Notes: generated from the sequence alone by a model not told the origin. A DNA stretch of 64,000 nucleotides from Theristus sp. LFF4_11 (GCA_030248135.1 JASANC010005831.1:1-64000), one strand, 5' to 3'; shown: positions 33,776 to 46,171, counted from the stretch's first letter. Numbers and translations: made by a program.

Positions 33776-34531
33776 AGGTCGATCCGGTACCGGTCGATCC
33801 GGTACGGTCGATCCGGTACCGGTCGATCCGGTACCGGTCGATCCGGTACCTGGCAATTTTCTAGGGCGGTCGATCCGGTACCAGGTCGATCCGGTACTCG
33901 GTCGATCCGGTACCAATTGAAATTTTCAGCTGTTTTACGGGTTTTTAGCGTTCTCGTTATGTTTTCGATTTTTCTTTGTTGATTGTTGATACGATTGTTG
34001 ATGATACGATATGAGACGACGACGACTTGCGACACTTGGTTGGTTTTGGTAATCGTAATCTGATTCTGAAAAAAGCAAAACAAGTGTACCATATGTTTTT
34101 TTTATTTTCTGAACTATTTTCCAGAAGAATAAAGCTCCAAGACGGTGAAAATTTGCAAAATTATCAGCTCAGCAAGAAAAGGAGAACAAAATAAAAATAT
34201 GAAGACTGATTCGGTTCTCTTTTGGAGTTGAAGAAAAATGTCTGTTGTTTTTATTTTCATATTCCCGCAAAAAAACCTGCGGTAAAATGTTTCAGACATC
34301 AGATAAAATGATAGAAAGAAGAAACGAAGAAAAATGGAAAACAAATCAGAAACAAATTGAATTGAATGCTAAAACAGTTGAAAATTGCCAGGTACCGGAT
34401 CGACCGGTACCGGATCGACCGGTACCGGATCGACCGCCCTAGAAAATTGCCAGGTACCGGATCGACCGGTACCGGATCGACCGGTACCGGATTGACCGTA
34501 CCGGATCGACCGGTACCGGATCGACCGCATG
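33776..34531. mobile_element. inverted-repeat element with GGTCGATCCGGTACC minisatellite arms
   Basis: Left arm 33776-33914 is a tandem of the 15-bp unit GGTCGATCCGGTACC, interrupted once by a TGGCAATTTTCTAGGGC segment. Right arm 34390-34531 is the same series reverse-complemented, including the interrupting segment. The spacer is about 475 bp, AT-rich and non-coding. Same architecture as 19401-20293 but an unrelated unit. Confidence 0.65.
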
Positions 34532-34990
34532 CCGCATTTTACGCTGCTTAAAATCACTAATTTTGATGTATTTCCTATTTTGAGTTCAGTAGCGAAAGTG
34601 CGGGGGGGGGGGTGGGGGGTCCCCCCCCCTCAGCCGAAAATCCTGCCCGTGCACGGGCAGATACCCGTGTACCCGCCCTCCCCCCCTTTACCTCGACACG
34701 GGTACTAGACTCCCCCCCACCCCCCTCCGCGAGAAAACACGGGATCGCACTAGGGTTGTTAAAAAAAACAAAAATCGTCATTTTTGTTTTTTTTTAAAAA
34801 AAAATTTTTTTTTTTTAAAAAAAATTTCAAAAATCAAAGTTGTGCTAAATCAATCAGGGAGTCCGAAGAACCACATATGATATGCAAGCGCCTCCCGAAT
34901 GACACCCGTATGGGCAAGTGTCATTGTGCGTTGTGTGAAACGGAGCATCAGATCGGCTGCCGGACAGTCTCGTGCTCGTCAGCTCGTGTA

Positions 34991-35811
34991 CAGTCGAACT
35001 CACTAAAATGTGGAATCAGCTGATTGGTCGACCGAGCGTAGGCTGCTCACACTCCGCATCGTTCTTTATTCGTGGATTTGGATTTTATTGAAACGTGTTT
35101 TTATGAATTTCCAACACCCTTTTTATGCTAAAAATAAACTCAAAGGTTAGAGCCCGCGAAATTCAGAAAATTTTTATTCCACATTTACTTGCCTGAAAAA
35201 ACATTGCGACAGAAGTCAGAATTCAGCAAGAATTCTTGTAGCTTTTTTGGTCTTTGATTTTGGAAGCACAAAAGTCAGAACATGCTGGGGGGCAGACCCG
35301 TCGAGCCAGCCTTTCTCCCTACTCCATCCCGTAAAACAACTGCACCCAGCTGAAGTGGGTTTTATTCCCAGTTGACCGACCGCAATTTTTAAAATGAGTT
35401 CCAAGTTTCAAATACACGATGACGACTTTGCTTTCATCCTTCATTTTGACCGTTTTTAAGTTATTTTTTGTAAACTGCTGTGTCCATTCATTTGGTGCAC
35501 GCAGCAAACCAAGCACAGCGCACTCTTTTCAGGTTTTTATCTTTCAGTTCACGTGCAAAAATTAAGCGACGACGTCGTCGTCGTTGTCAAACAACAAAAA
35601 ATGCATTTTGAGTTGAGCTGTGGAATAAAAATTTTCTAAATTTCGCGGGCTCTAACCTTTGAGTTTATTTTTTCGCATAAAAGGGTGCTGGAAATTCATA
35701 AAAACACGTTTCAATAAAATCCAAATCCACGAAAAAAGAAGGGTGTGGAGTGTGAGCAGCCTCCGCTCGGTCGACCAATCAGCTGATTCCACATTTTAGT
35801 GAGTTCGACTG
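34991..35811. mobile_element. MITE, CAGTCGAACTC-terminus family, long copy
   Basis: 821 bp with inverted arms of about 175 bp (34991-35165 and 35638-35811) and TA on each side. The core includes a CGACGACGTCGTCG palindrome. A truncated duplicate of its right half follows at about 35815-36109. Confidence 0.75.
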
Positions 35812-35814
35812 TAC

Positions 35815-36109
35815 ATAGCGCAATCCTTTCAAGCTTTTATCTTTCAGTTCACACGCAAAAATCAAGCGACGGCAGATTTCGTCAAACGTCGTCAAACAAA
35901 AAAAAGCTTTGCTGTTGAACAAAAAACTCATTTTCGCAGTCTCAAACTTTTTCAGTTTTATTTTAGCACGAAAATAGTGCTAGAAACTCACACTCGTTCA
36001 AAAGAAACAAGTTTCAATAGAATCCAGATCTACGAAAAAAGGGTGTGGAGTGAGCAGCCTCCGCTCGGTCGACCAATCAGCTGATTCCCCATACTATACA
36101 GTTCGACTG
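35815..36109. mobile_element. truncated duplicate of the CAGTCGAACTC element
   Basis: Repeats the right half of 34991-35811 with about 15-20 percent divergence, ending CAGTTCGACTG. The left terminus is absent. Confidence 0.6.
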
Positions 36110-37050
36110 TGGATGTTTTGAAAAAGTGTGCCAGCCAAAAACCGTTTTCGTTTAGTTTTCAATCCAAAGAAAAGAAAATATGCAATTCCATGTTGCATCT
36201 TCCTAAGTAGAAAAACGTGGTTAAGAAGCTGAAAAATAAGTGCCGTTTGTGCGCTTTCGGCCCCTGTCCGATCCTAATCCCGAAAGGCAGCGAATCCATA
36301 CTGCCCTTGAATCGAAGTGGGTTTCACAAACGTTTATGTTTTGATTTTTTTGTGTCTGCTTTGATTTTTCACTCAGATGGAAAATCAAAATCCAGGCAAT
36401 TTTCAAAAATGAAAGCACATTTTTATTACTGTTGGCCGACGAAACTCAATGATCATATCATAATTTATTTAAACCAGACAGAATCAGACTTGAAAGTTAA
36501 TTCTTTGCATTGATTTGAAAAAAATCAAAATGCATTGATCCCCCACTGGGCGCAACTTTGTGCTTTATGCTTTTATTTTTAGGTCAATCGAGCAAATTCA
36601 AGATACCAGAATACAAGTTTCCCACTGAAGTTAGTTTGAAAATCCTACTTCAGCCTTGTGCCCATTCGCAACAAAAAATGCCGGGAGTGTGTGTGGCAAA
36701 GGCACCCCCTAGAACCGATCAGCATAAGTTGGCCACCTCGAAAGATGCCAAAGTTTGGGATTGAACTTTGACGCCAAAAAGATTTTTATTTATTATTGAT
36801 TGATCAATTCCCATGCAGGATCGCAAACAAGCCAACCGCAGCTTCTTTTGTAATTTTTTCTGCTATTTACGCGCTGCACACACATTTTGAATGTTGGCCT
36901 TAGAAATTTTAGTAAACGAGAAAGAAGACAGATGTTTTATATTCGTGCATGGTCAACAGAATATGTTGTCTGATGACAAATTCAACCATTTCTCGATGTG
37001 ATTCAAGAAAGTGCGTTTGTGTGCAGGGTATAAAAATCATCGCTCAGGAA
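36110..37050. other. no supported feature
   Basis: Short plus-strand open frames at 36217-36513 and 36558-36764 lack domains and convincing splice linkage. Nothing here can be assigned. Confidence 0.35.
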
Positions 37051-37053
37051 CTA

Positions 37054-37216
37054 CAGTCGAACTCTAAATTATAGGGCATCAGAACTGGTTGGGATTACGG
37101 TATGCATGCTTTCTGTGCAAACCAAACTCCGTCCTCACAGGAATGCCTGCACAGGAAATATGCATACCGTAACCTTCAACCAATCATCATATTCCTTATG
37201 ATTTAGAGCTCGACTA
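37054..37216. mobile_element. short palindromic MITE, CAGTCGAACTC family
   Basis: 163 bp with inverted ends CAGTCGAACTCTAAAT and ATTTAGAGCTCGACTA. The interior pairs across most of its length (GTATGCAT with ATGCATAC). A close relative is at 50240-50393. Confidence 0.7.
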
Positions 37217-37560
37217 TATTGACTTTTTCCAAAGCAAAAAACACGATAACGATTCGCATTTCTTTTCAGTTTTAATCGCGCTAAGCTGCTGGTGCTGTTA
37301 CTGCTGTCCCTTATACAAGCAACTCTACGAATATTAAAAAACCGTCGAAATCACAAGAGAAACCTTCCAAATCTTCTGGTTTGACTTTGTTCTTAATTGT
37401 CACCGTAGGGTAGGGTGAAGCTTTTTGTTCTGTATAGATTATTATTACTTTGCACCCCAAATGTTGCTGTTAAACTGCCAAACAGTGGAATGTACGTGTA
37501 CAGTATACTTCAACATAACCCAAATAAAATGAATTATGACCTATTTTTTAAACGTGTCCT

Positions 37561-37759
37561 ACTGAAATGACGTCATGTGCCGCCAAACATGCGTTTGCCG
37601 TTCACAACAAACCAGACTTTCCGTTTAGCCGATTTCTTCCCGTAAACAAATGGTAATAAATGTCGAATCAGTCGCCCCAAACTGATATTTTAGTGCGTTT
37701 TTTGACTGACTGACACTTTGACAAACGGGCGTTTTTAAAGCAAATGACGTCATTTTAGT
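37561..37759. mobile_element. MITE with ATGACGTCAT-containing ends, copy 2
   Basis: Second copy of the element at 2101-2281, with an extra run of about 18 bp in the middle. Both terminal TGACGTCA palindromes are intact. Confidence 0.65.
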
Positions 37760-38844
37760 CTAGACACGTTTGAATAAATTCGCAATACCTAAATATTTGT
37801 TTTAGAAACAGTTTAAAAATAAATGAAAATCCATGATATGAATTCTGTTCTTCTGGTCTCAACCAAACGTCAATTGGACGTGCATGTTTAGCATGCCCAT
37901 GCGACAGAGTGGTTGAACGTCGTGCGCTTGCCGCCTTGCGGTGTGACGCAGAAAAATGCACCATGCACTGCGTCTTGCCTGCATTGCATATTAAAAATCA
38001 CTGAAATTGACCACACGGCGCCTTAAATTTTTATATTTATTTGAAGGCGCAGGACAGTGCAGGCTGCTTTGCATGCAATCTCTCTGCATGGCGCATGCCG
38101 CAATTGGCCGTCAGGCGTGCGCAACTGCACCGCGCTCCACCACACAGTTGCACAGGTATGATATTCTGGTTTCATCTTGTCTCGAGCGTTTCAAAAACAC
38201 AAAATTATTAACCTTCGTTTAATGTTCATGTTTTTCAGTGTGCATTTATTGGCACTAAGTTTCCTGTGTAGTTGTGCGTCAGCAACTCTGATTTTATTTC
38301 TGGTATATAAACTGTTGATTTGATGGATTCACAAATAACTCGCATTTATTCATCAAACACCAGCTCGTTCTTTGGTCAACTTGACAAAAACAAAGCTAAT
38401 AGCAGAACCGAACTACGTACGCTTTCCACTTTGCCAAAATTATCCGAAGTCATGGCACCCTCACTGACCCGCGTGTCCACTTGTTCCTGCAGCAGCAGCA
38501 CAATCAGCAGCAGCAACAACTCCCCGAACACCGTGATCGATCGTTCCCGAGCATCGTTGTTTCGATCAAGCAGGAATTGCATCGATCAATACAGTGAAGC
38601 TTCGATCGGGCTGAAGTCGAATCGACGCTGTCGAGTGTTTACTGGACTCTCGGCAAACAAACAAAACAAAACAAAGCAACTGAAAATAGCACTAACTAAA
38701 AATTTTAACTGAAAAAAAGCTTTTAGCCGTGAAAGTCCAACACCCGTCACCAATCTCACTCCTCCACAACTTCAACGACGACACGACACGACGAAATTCG
38801 CGTCCAATCCATGTTCGGTAAACAGGTAGAAGGTAAACAGCTAG

Positions 38845-39010
38845 CTAGGTAAACAGTTTCATGCATAACGAGGGACTTCAAAAATGGTAAAGTGTATGCT
38901 CCGAGTCCTCTAAACAGGCCCAGGTCACTTAAGCTATTTTGAATTGCCACATAAAAGTTGAGTTTCCTTTCAACGTCTGCAAACGCATTCAATCGCAGAA
39001 TCTAAAAAAT
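38845..39010. repeat. dispersed repeat, copy 2 of 3
   Basis: Shares TCATGCATAACG, a palindromic CCTCTAAACAGGCCCAGG-like core and a CTTTCAACGTCTGC block with the segments at 4985-5125 and 54432-54600. Confidence 0.45.
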
Positions 39011-39350
39011 TTATAATATTGTTTTTTTATTTTTCCAAAAACATCTGTCTCATATCGAAAGCAGCACCGCGAATGGCTCGAAAGAGACCAGTTTCGTGGT
39101 GGTCTCTGTAACAAAATATCATATGAAGCACAGTGAGGCTGATCACAAAAAGTGTGATGAACAAAAATGTACAAAAATCAATAACAAATACAGTTTGTGA
39201 CTGTGATTTGGGTATTCTTGGCAATAATATTTTGACTATGGCTTTTATCAGTTTACAGGCTTTAAAGCCAAAGCTAATTGTCGCCCAAAACGCTCGTTTT
39301 GTCAAAAACCCTGTCCAACAAACAGGTCACATGATGTCAGTTGGAATATA

Positions 39351-40065
39351 CAGGGTAGACCAAAAAACTACCGAAATTCAAATTGCTCTATTTCGCATCT
39401 GAATTGAGGTATGAGGCTAAAATTTGGAAACTGCAGAACTAAGGTTCGCATTTTTTCCCAATATTTTAAATAATTTTTCTCTGCTTTTCTTGACGTTTTT
39501 TACCGCTTTGTTTTCAAACAAGTGAAAAATCATTATTTTAAAAGTTTTGACGTATCATCATTCTGAATGATGTTAAAACATAATTATCCAAATTTTCTTC
39601 GAAAAGTGGCTGCACTTCTTCCACGTGTTTAGTGAATCACCGATGTTATTTTGCACGGTATTGGTTCAGTTGCTAAATGTGAGAACCACAAATTTCGATG
39701 GCGGCCAATGTCAAAAGCTCGTCACCGCTTTCTAGTTTTCAAGTGTGTGCGTTAATTTTGCGCAAACATTCTCACATTTTTTTCCTTGAAAACCTCAATA
39801 TCGGTTTGTTTTCAATGCATCCCAGTTGTTTCAAATGTCTTCAACGCCAATTGGAAGTTACCTTATGTTGCACTCGTTTCATTTCTCCTTTCACTCAAAA
39901 AGTTCTTCACCTTTTTCAATAAATAGTCAAAAAAACAAAAAAAATATTATAAAATTAGAAAAGCGAACCTAAGTTACGTCAAATTTCCAATTTTTAAACT
40001 CATACCTCGAACCAGACGCGAGATAGAGCAGTTTGAAATCCGGTTGTTTTTTTTGGCCCACCCTG
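39351..40065. mobile_element. mariner-type MITE, CAGGGTAGACC/CAGGGTGGGCC termini
   Basis: 715 bp with CAGGGT termini in inverted orientation and TA duplications on both sides. Arms of about 100 bp pair imperfectly. No transposase remnant was recognised inside. Confidence 0.75.
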
Positions 40066-40214
40066 TAAACATTGCGATGCACAGGTCAAATAAAACAGAA
40101 TTAAATTATGCATGATGTGAGTGAAGTATCGGCGGGCCCCTGGCCGCAATGTTTTGCTCCAATTATGACTGAAATGAGAAGATCAAAATAATGATTGGTT
40201 GGCAACGCAGCAAG

Positions 40215-43200
40215 TCAGACTGTGCTGCCAGGTGAGCTTGCATTGAGCACCACGTGGCCGGCAGCGTGCTGCTCCATGTCCTCATCAAACTCGTCAAGCG
40301 CGTGCGTCCGCTGGTGCACGTCTGCTTGCTTGGTGGCCGTTTGCTGCGCTCTCACAGGCAGCACTGACGTTCGCTCAGCACTCGACTGCTTGCCCATGGG
40401 ACGCATGCCGTTGAATTGATGCTGTGTGGATGCCTCTGGGTACTCGGTGTGCCACTGGGACGTGGCTGGCAGCTGCCAAGTTCGTTGTTGGGTCAGTTGA
40501 GTTGTGTACGCTTGAGCAGCGACCTTGCTCACTGGGGCGGCTGTGTACGCATACGGGGCTGCAGCGACGGATGAAGAGACAGAGCTGGATGGTGCACTCA
40601 GCGGTGACAGAGACGGTGGCCCAGAGATGTATGAGGACATCAGCGGTGCCATGGGACGCTGAAAAAAATAGTGCACTCTTGCATTTGCTCATTTCGTGAT
40701 GTAACATTGTTGCACAAATGTACACGTACGGTATGGCCGATTAAACATGGCAGCTTTTTTCAGGGTTCAAGGAGCGCGCGAATTTTGAATGAAAGAAAAA
40801 AAGATGTTCAGAAACCAAACTGCGTGCCTAATTTTACACGTTTTTGAAAACCAATGGATTATCCGCGCTTTTCTGTGCATTCTTTCTCCCTTGCACACAT
40901 GATTGGGAATTATGTTGGCATTTCTGAAAAAGACAACTCCTAGCCTGCGACTGATCGCGCCTTGATGGACTGACTGCCTCATTTATTCGGCCGTACTGTA
41001 CACTGATGCAGCTAACGTGTGAACCCAGATTTGCACTCACAGTGTTCAAGCGCAACGGTGCCAAATGCTTTGGCTTGTCAGGGGGTGCTTTTGTGGTTGG
41101 CCTGGTGGCCCTCCAGTATGACTCAAGGAATTCAGCCAAGTGGTCGCAAGCGTCCTCCAGTTGGTTTTCGTCGAGTATCACATCAAAAAGTTCCTGAAAA
41201 CGTTTTTCTGTAGAACACGAATTTGGCATAAAAAACACCTTGCATCGAAAGAAAAACACAGTTCAATATAATGTCAAGTTGGACACTCAATCAGCGTCGT
41301 TGCACTATATCAACTAATTGACGAGTCCACACTCCACATGTGGATCAAATACAATAGGTTTGAAACTTTAAAATGCGACTCACGAAAGGACACTGCGCGA
41401 GTTTCTCTGCAGCCACCATTTGAACGTTCATGTTGCGCGACTGCGACTTGCCGCGTGTCTTTATCAACCGTTGCAGCACTTTGGGGGAACTGATTTTAAT
41501 GTAGACAATAATGGGTGCCAAAGAGGTTTTGGCCAGCTGCGAAGGGTGGTTGATGGTGTCGCAGTCAAGCACCAGCAGCTGCATCGACCGCGCCAACTCA
41601 AAGATGCGCTCGATTTCGGCTTGCACGTCCGCTGCAACAACAAATCAGGGCATTGCTTTCTGAACGGCCCACTGACACAGACAGACACTCTCATTGCCCA
41701 CAGCACGCAAAGCACAAACTGAAATATCCACAAGCCAACTTCATCAAAGTGCTCCTGCTAAAAGCACTGAAGATTTCAGAATTAACTAGGTAATCATTAA
41801 GCCAAATTCTCAGGTTGTAATTTCAGTAGGCTTATCAGGGTCGTTGGTTTCTACATTGTATGATGTTACTGTGAGACCAGTCAGTGTTGCTGATGTTGCT
41901 GCTCCTCACATACTATTGTTGCTGATGTTGCTAATACTCACATACCAAATGTTGCTGATGTTGCTACCACTCGCATACCAGTGTTGCTGATGTTGCTAAT
42001 ACTCACATACCAAATGTTGCTGATGTTGCTAACACTCGCATACCAATGTTGCTGATGTTGCTAATACTCACATACCAATGTTGCTGATGTTGCTAATACT
42101 CACATACCAAATGTTGGTGATGTTGCTAATACTCACATACCAATGTTGCTGATGTTGCTAATACTCACATACCAATGTTGCTGATGTTGCTAATACTCAC
42201 ATACCAAATGTTGCTGATGTTGCTAATACAGGGTGTCCCAAAAAAACATAACAAAAGTAAAGGGCTCGTGCGGCCGACTGGTTGCACGTGAAGCCGTGAA
42301 ATTTGAAACACTTTCAGAAAAAAGGAACACATTTTGTGTGTCCAAATTTTATCCCGAAATTCCATTTTTTCAATAATATTTTAGCAGAAATGCGTAAAAA
42401 CTCAAAAATTACCTAACTTCAGCATTTTGACTCAGGATAATCATCGTTGTCGTCATCGAGATTCACATATGACAGTGGCGCAAGTTCATCTTTAGCTTCG
42501 TCTTCACTGATCTCATCAGATTTTCCCTCTCGACCCTTTAGTTTCACTTTTTTCAGCAGTCCAATGTCTTTTTCATTGTTCTCAATGATTGCCGACATTT
42601 GATGTTCGAAATTGATGAGCAATTCTGGTGCAGCGCCCGATCATCGTTGATTTTTTGCACACCACTGCGAATTTTGGTTTTCAAATTGTCGAAAATGTTA
42701 GGCGCCGAACGGTACACAATTTCCTTCAGGTGCCCCAAACCCATAAGTCAAGAAGAAAATTGAAACAAGTGCGCGAGTGGCTGTCGGCGTCGTTCGGTGA
42801 CCGCTGGATCGGCCGCATGGGCAGAATTGAATGGCCCGAGAGGAGTCCGGACATGAAGCCTTTGACTTCTGCGTTTGGGGGCATCTGACGGATAATGCGG
42901 GACATTTTCGGCGCCCACCACTGCAGCAGTGTGAGAAAAAATCATCGATGATCGGGCGCTGCACCAGAAAGTGATCATCAGTTTCAAACATCGAATGTCG
43001 TCGTTCATTGAGAACAATGGAAAAGACATTGAGCAGCCGAGAAACATGAAACTGAACGACCGTGAGCATGAACATGATGACATCAGTAAAGTTGAAGCTG
43101 ACGATGAGCTTGTGCCACTGCCAGATGAGATTCTCGGTGACGACAATGATGTTTATCTTGAGTCAAAAAAACTGAATTTAGGTGATTTTTGAGTTTTTAC

Positions 43201-44894
43201 GTTTTTCTGCTGAAATATTATTGAAACAGTAGAATTTCGAGATAAAATTTGGACACACAAAATGTGTTCCTTTTTTCTAAGAGTGTTTCAAATTTCACGG
43301 CTTCACGTGCAACCAGTCGGCCGCACGAGCCATTTACTTTTGTTATGTTTTTTTGGGACACCCTGTATTCACATACCAATGTTGCTGGAAGAGCGTGCTG
43401 CCCGTTCAATGACCGCGCGCCGGCTGGTGTTGTTCAGGAGAGATCGTTTCGCCAGCGAAATGTCGGCCGTTACTCGAGTGATTATGATTCGATCACGGAA
43501 ATGATGCTTAAGAAAATCAAAAACAGCTTTCTGCATCATGTCGGTCACTTCGTAGCCCTTCAAGCTTGGTCCCACCAGCACCACTGGTCGCATTGTTGGC
43601 ACGACATCGTACGGCGCACCTTCTCCCTGAATAATAACTTTGACTTCTTTTCAAATGAAGCATCCGTAACACCAAAGTAATTGGCCGGTCTGAAATTCCA
43701 GTACAGTTGACCTGAGCAATAGAGCACACCTTTTTGAAAAGTGCTTTTTTCTTTGCGCCCGTTGGTGGCGTAACAATGCCGGTTCGTTTGCTACTGTCGC
43801 TGTCATCAAATGGATCGCCGTTATGGTCCAGTTTGTCCATGCCTTGAACAAACTCACAAACATTAAATATTCAAATGCAGAGCAGAAAACCAATAAGAAG
43901 CTCATGCAACGAAACCAAAAAAAGATTACCGGGAGTTGAAGGCGCTGAATCAGCAGGCAGCATGTGATCGACAATATTGGTAACCGAACCGCTTTTTCCA
44001 CTGAAAACAAAGTGCTCACAAAAAGTAAGCAAAAATGTATGTCACAGGAATGATCTCTGCAAATCAATAACTTACAATCTACCGGACCGTTGATTGGCGT
44101 TGCGTAATGCTTCGAGTTTAGAAGGTGACGGCACAAAGCCAAGTTCAGCATCTTCTTTCGCTAATCGTCCAATCCACCAGTCATTGTTGTATTTCTAAAA
44201 AGTGCGAAACGGATAATCCATTGAAGTCACCAAAACATCCTCGAAATATGTTCCAAATGGGAAGAATCTGTTCTGAAATCGGAAAGATTTTTTTTAGTTT
44301 TTTGGATTTTTTAAACGAAACAAAAAAATTGAAAATTTCAAAATCCAAAAAAGAAAATGGCATTTTGAATCTTTTTTGTTGAACCTAATTCAGCCTATCT
44401 AACAGCTAAAATTGAAAAAAGACCAGTTCGGCTAAAAGCCATTGAAAAAATTTGAGGCTTTCTGTAAAAACAACGGATAGTTTCAAAGCGAGTCACTTCT
44501 TTAATGTGTAGGAATTCACGCGGCTCAAATGAAATGGCCATGCCGTGCACGGGCGCCTCATCACCATCGCCGTTGTAGTCAACGTTCGTTCTCACAGCAA
44601 ATGCAACCGATTTGTACTGCAAAGTTGCGGCAGAAAGTCATCTACAGGTCACTGTGGTTGCGTGAGTGTTTTCATGACAACATTGCTGATTGGGCAGACC
44701 TCAGCGAGCTCGAGCTGATGCCTGGCCGCCTGTTCACTGTCGGCCGGTGTGTTGTGCAGCCGCCTCCGTGCAGCGACCGCCTCGAACACACGTGCCTGCT
44801 GCAGTGCGTCGCTGCTGTGTGCATTCTCGTTGTCCAGGTCAACGCTGAAGTTCGAGTCGTTCGACGGCTGCAGTTTTGTGAAAAGACTGGACAT
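40215..44894 (-). CDS. CACNB: voltage-gated calcium channel beta subunit
   Basis: Nine exons join in phase to 570 residues: 44700-44894, 44497-44616, 44076-44194, 43930-44000, 43730-43842, 43377-43626, 41384-41631, 41041-41193 and 40215-40658. The protein is cytoplasmic; it binds the alpha-1 interaction domain of high-voltage-activated calcium channels and controls their trafficking and gating. The SH3 part shows [22 protein letters not shown] and [13 protein letters not shown]. The HOOK region is short. The guanylate-kinase-like part begins [20 protein letters not shown] and contains [50 protein letters not shown] and [21 protein letters not shown] Ser/Pro/Gln-rich tail follows. The ATG at 44894 is the first plausible start, but alternative upstream first exons are usual for this family. 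The intron 41632-43376 holds a splice-site minisatellite and a mariner-like element. Confidence 0.93.
41895..42228. repeat. 32-bp tandem repeat made of a copied 5' splice site
   Basis: About 11 units of roughly 32 bp, each containing on the gene strand CAACATTGGTATGTGAG or a one-base variant. This is the same sequence as the functional exon-intron junction at 43377/43376. The array continues as one more unit at 43366-43385, on the other side of the inserted element 42229-43365. Confidence 0.85.
42419..42747 (-). pseudogene. transposase C-terminal fragment, left half
   Basis: The minus-strand frame reads [20 protein letters not shown] and, after a shift, [16 protein letters not shown] followed by an acidic tail. 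This matches the end of mariner-like transposases, past the last catalytic Asp. Confidence 0.65.
42757..43192 (+). pseudogene. transposase C-terminal fragment, right half, frameshifted
   Basis: The plus strand encodes [31 protein letters not shown] and, one base out of frame, [12 protein letters not shown], then [19 protein letters not shown]. The SPDM...FDF block is the third catalytic region of mariner/Tc-type DDE/D transposases. The single-base frameshift and a stop make it non-functional. Confidence 0.7.
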
Positions 44895-44899
44895 TGAAA

Positions 44900-46170
44900 A
44901 CGTTGAAATAAAAGTAAATTCGTCTAGTCAAATCAGTGTGCTTGAGGGATGCAGTTTTGCGGTTTACCCGGTAACCAATGACCTTGGTGAGCTAAAATGC
45001 ACTGTTCACTTCCAAGGTGTGTCCACAGCTCACAAGCAATAATCTGGTATTTGACCTGTCAGTGTACATACGAGTGTATGTGTTCGACGACGAATTATTT
45101 GAGGAAAACCAAAATCAATGCTCTTACCTGACGTTGTATTTTTTGGTTAGCTTTTTTCGAAGTCATTTCAGAAGATTCAAAATGTGCACATCGTGAACAG
45201 TTGCGCTCAGGTTTTCAGTCTGTAGGTTTAAAATGAAGTTGCGGTCTAATGAGCAGTGCAGCGGTTATTCAGAGATTGTTATGAAGGCATGATTCATAAG
45301 TTCTGTTATAAATCTGCTGACTAATAAATTCAATATGTTGTTCTGCAATGAATTTTGCATTAAAAACAGTATGTTCGTATAAAACCAAAAGACAAAAAGC
45401 TTCGTCACAAAAAAGCGCCGGTCAATAATGCTAATCAAATAATGCTCACGTGTTAAAGAGAGAGAGAAAAGCCTGACAGGACAGCTTCTAAGCAAAAGCA
45501 GCTTGGCCACTGCAAAGAGCCAAGTGATCGCCCGGCAAAGTGTTCGTCTGTGTGCTCACACCGCCAGTGCAACAGTGCATCACCAAAAATGCAGGCTGGC
45601 ACGCCAGAAGCTGTGTGTTGTGTTGTTGAACGCGTTGCACACTACTGGCATGGGCATTGCTGCCGCTGCAGCATCGAACAAATGATGACAGACAACAGCA
45701 GCACCACGCGCACATCGCTGAAATGTCGTATACGTGTAATAAATATGCTAATATCTGCAAGACATCACGGACGAAAAACGCTGCTAGCTGCGTTGGACGG
45801 TGTTGCCGGCTTGTGTGCATTTGAACGCGCCACATTCAGTGCCGTGGCGACACAAAACAGAAACAGTGTAGCACAGCTGCAGCGCACATCTTCGCAGTGT
45901 GACACACACACACACACTGCACACCAGGTTGTCCGTTGCGTTTTGTGCTTTTCGAGCGTCCAAATGTCACTTTCCGTATTATCCGCCAGTGAAGCACAGC
46001 GTGCGTTTTGCGTAATCTACATGAGTAATTGTATTATTTTAGCCCATTATTGCTTTGATGGTACTGATTGCAGATTTGCATGTTGATGCCATGGAGACTC
46101 TTTGAAAACGGAGATAAATCTCGCATGATGATATTATGCTAATGAGAAACCGTGGTGAACGAAGGCGCAG
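44900..46170. other. region upstream of CACNB, no supported exon
   Basis: Probably contains the CACNB promoter and possibly alternative first exons. Overlapping frames on both strands at 45488-46086 are rich in Cys and His and have no domain. I do not call them genes. Confidence 0.4.
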
Positions 46171-46171
46171 A

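Larger units (their letters stand above)
32215..34915. repeat. inverted repeat arms bracketing the 226-bp array and KpnI-type element
   Basis: 32215-32310 and 34820-34915 are near-perfect reverse complements (about 95 bp each; core ATACGGGTGTCATTCGGGAG). They enclose the 226-bp tandem array (32327-33641) and the inverted minisatellite element (33776-34531). This suggests the whole block was assembled inside an older TIR element. Confidence 0.6.
42229..43365. mobile_element. mariner-like foldback element inserted in the splice-site repeat
   Basis: 1,137 bp with CAGGGTGTCCC termini, arms of about 150 bp that are nearly identical, and a TA duplication. Both halves encode the C-terminal part of a mariner-like transposase, diverging outward from near 42750. 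Confidence 0.85.

Noticed and set aside
38320..38712. 130-codon Ser/Thr-rich plus-strand ORF
   Set aside because: Low-complexity composition, no domain and no convincing splice sites. It could be an exon of an unseen gene but cannot be supported.
45550..46086. 178-codon plus-strand ORF and an overlapping minus ORF
   Set aside because: Cys-rich random-looking translation on both strands upstream of CACNB; no family resemblance.
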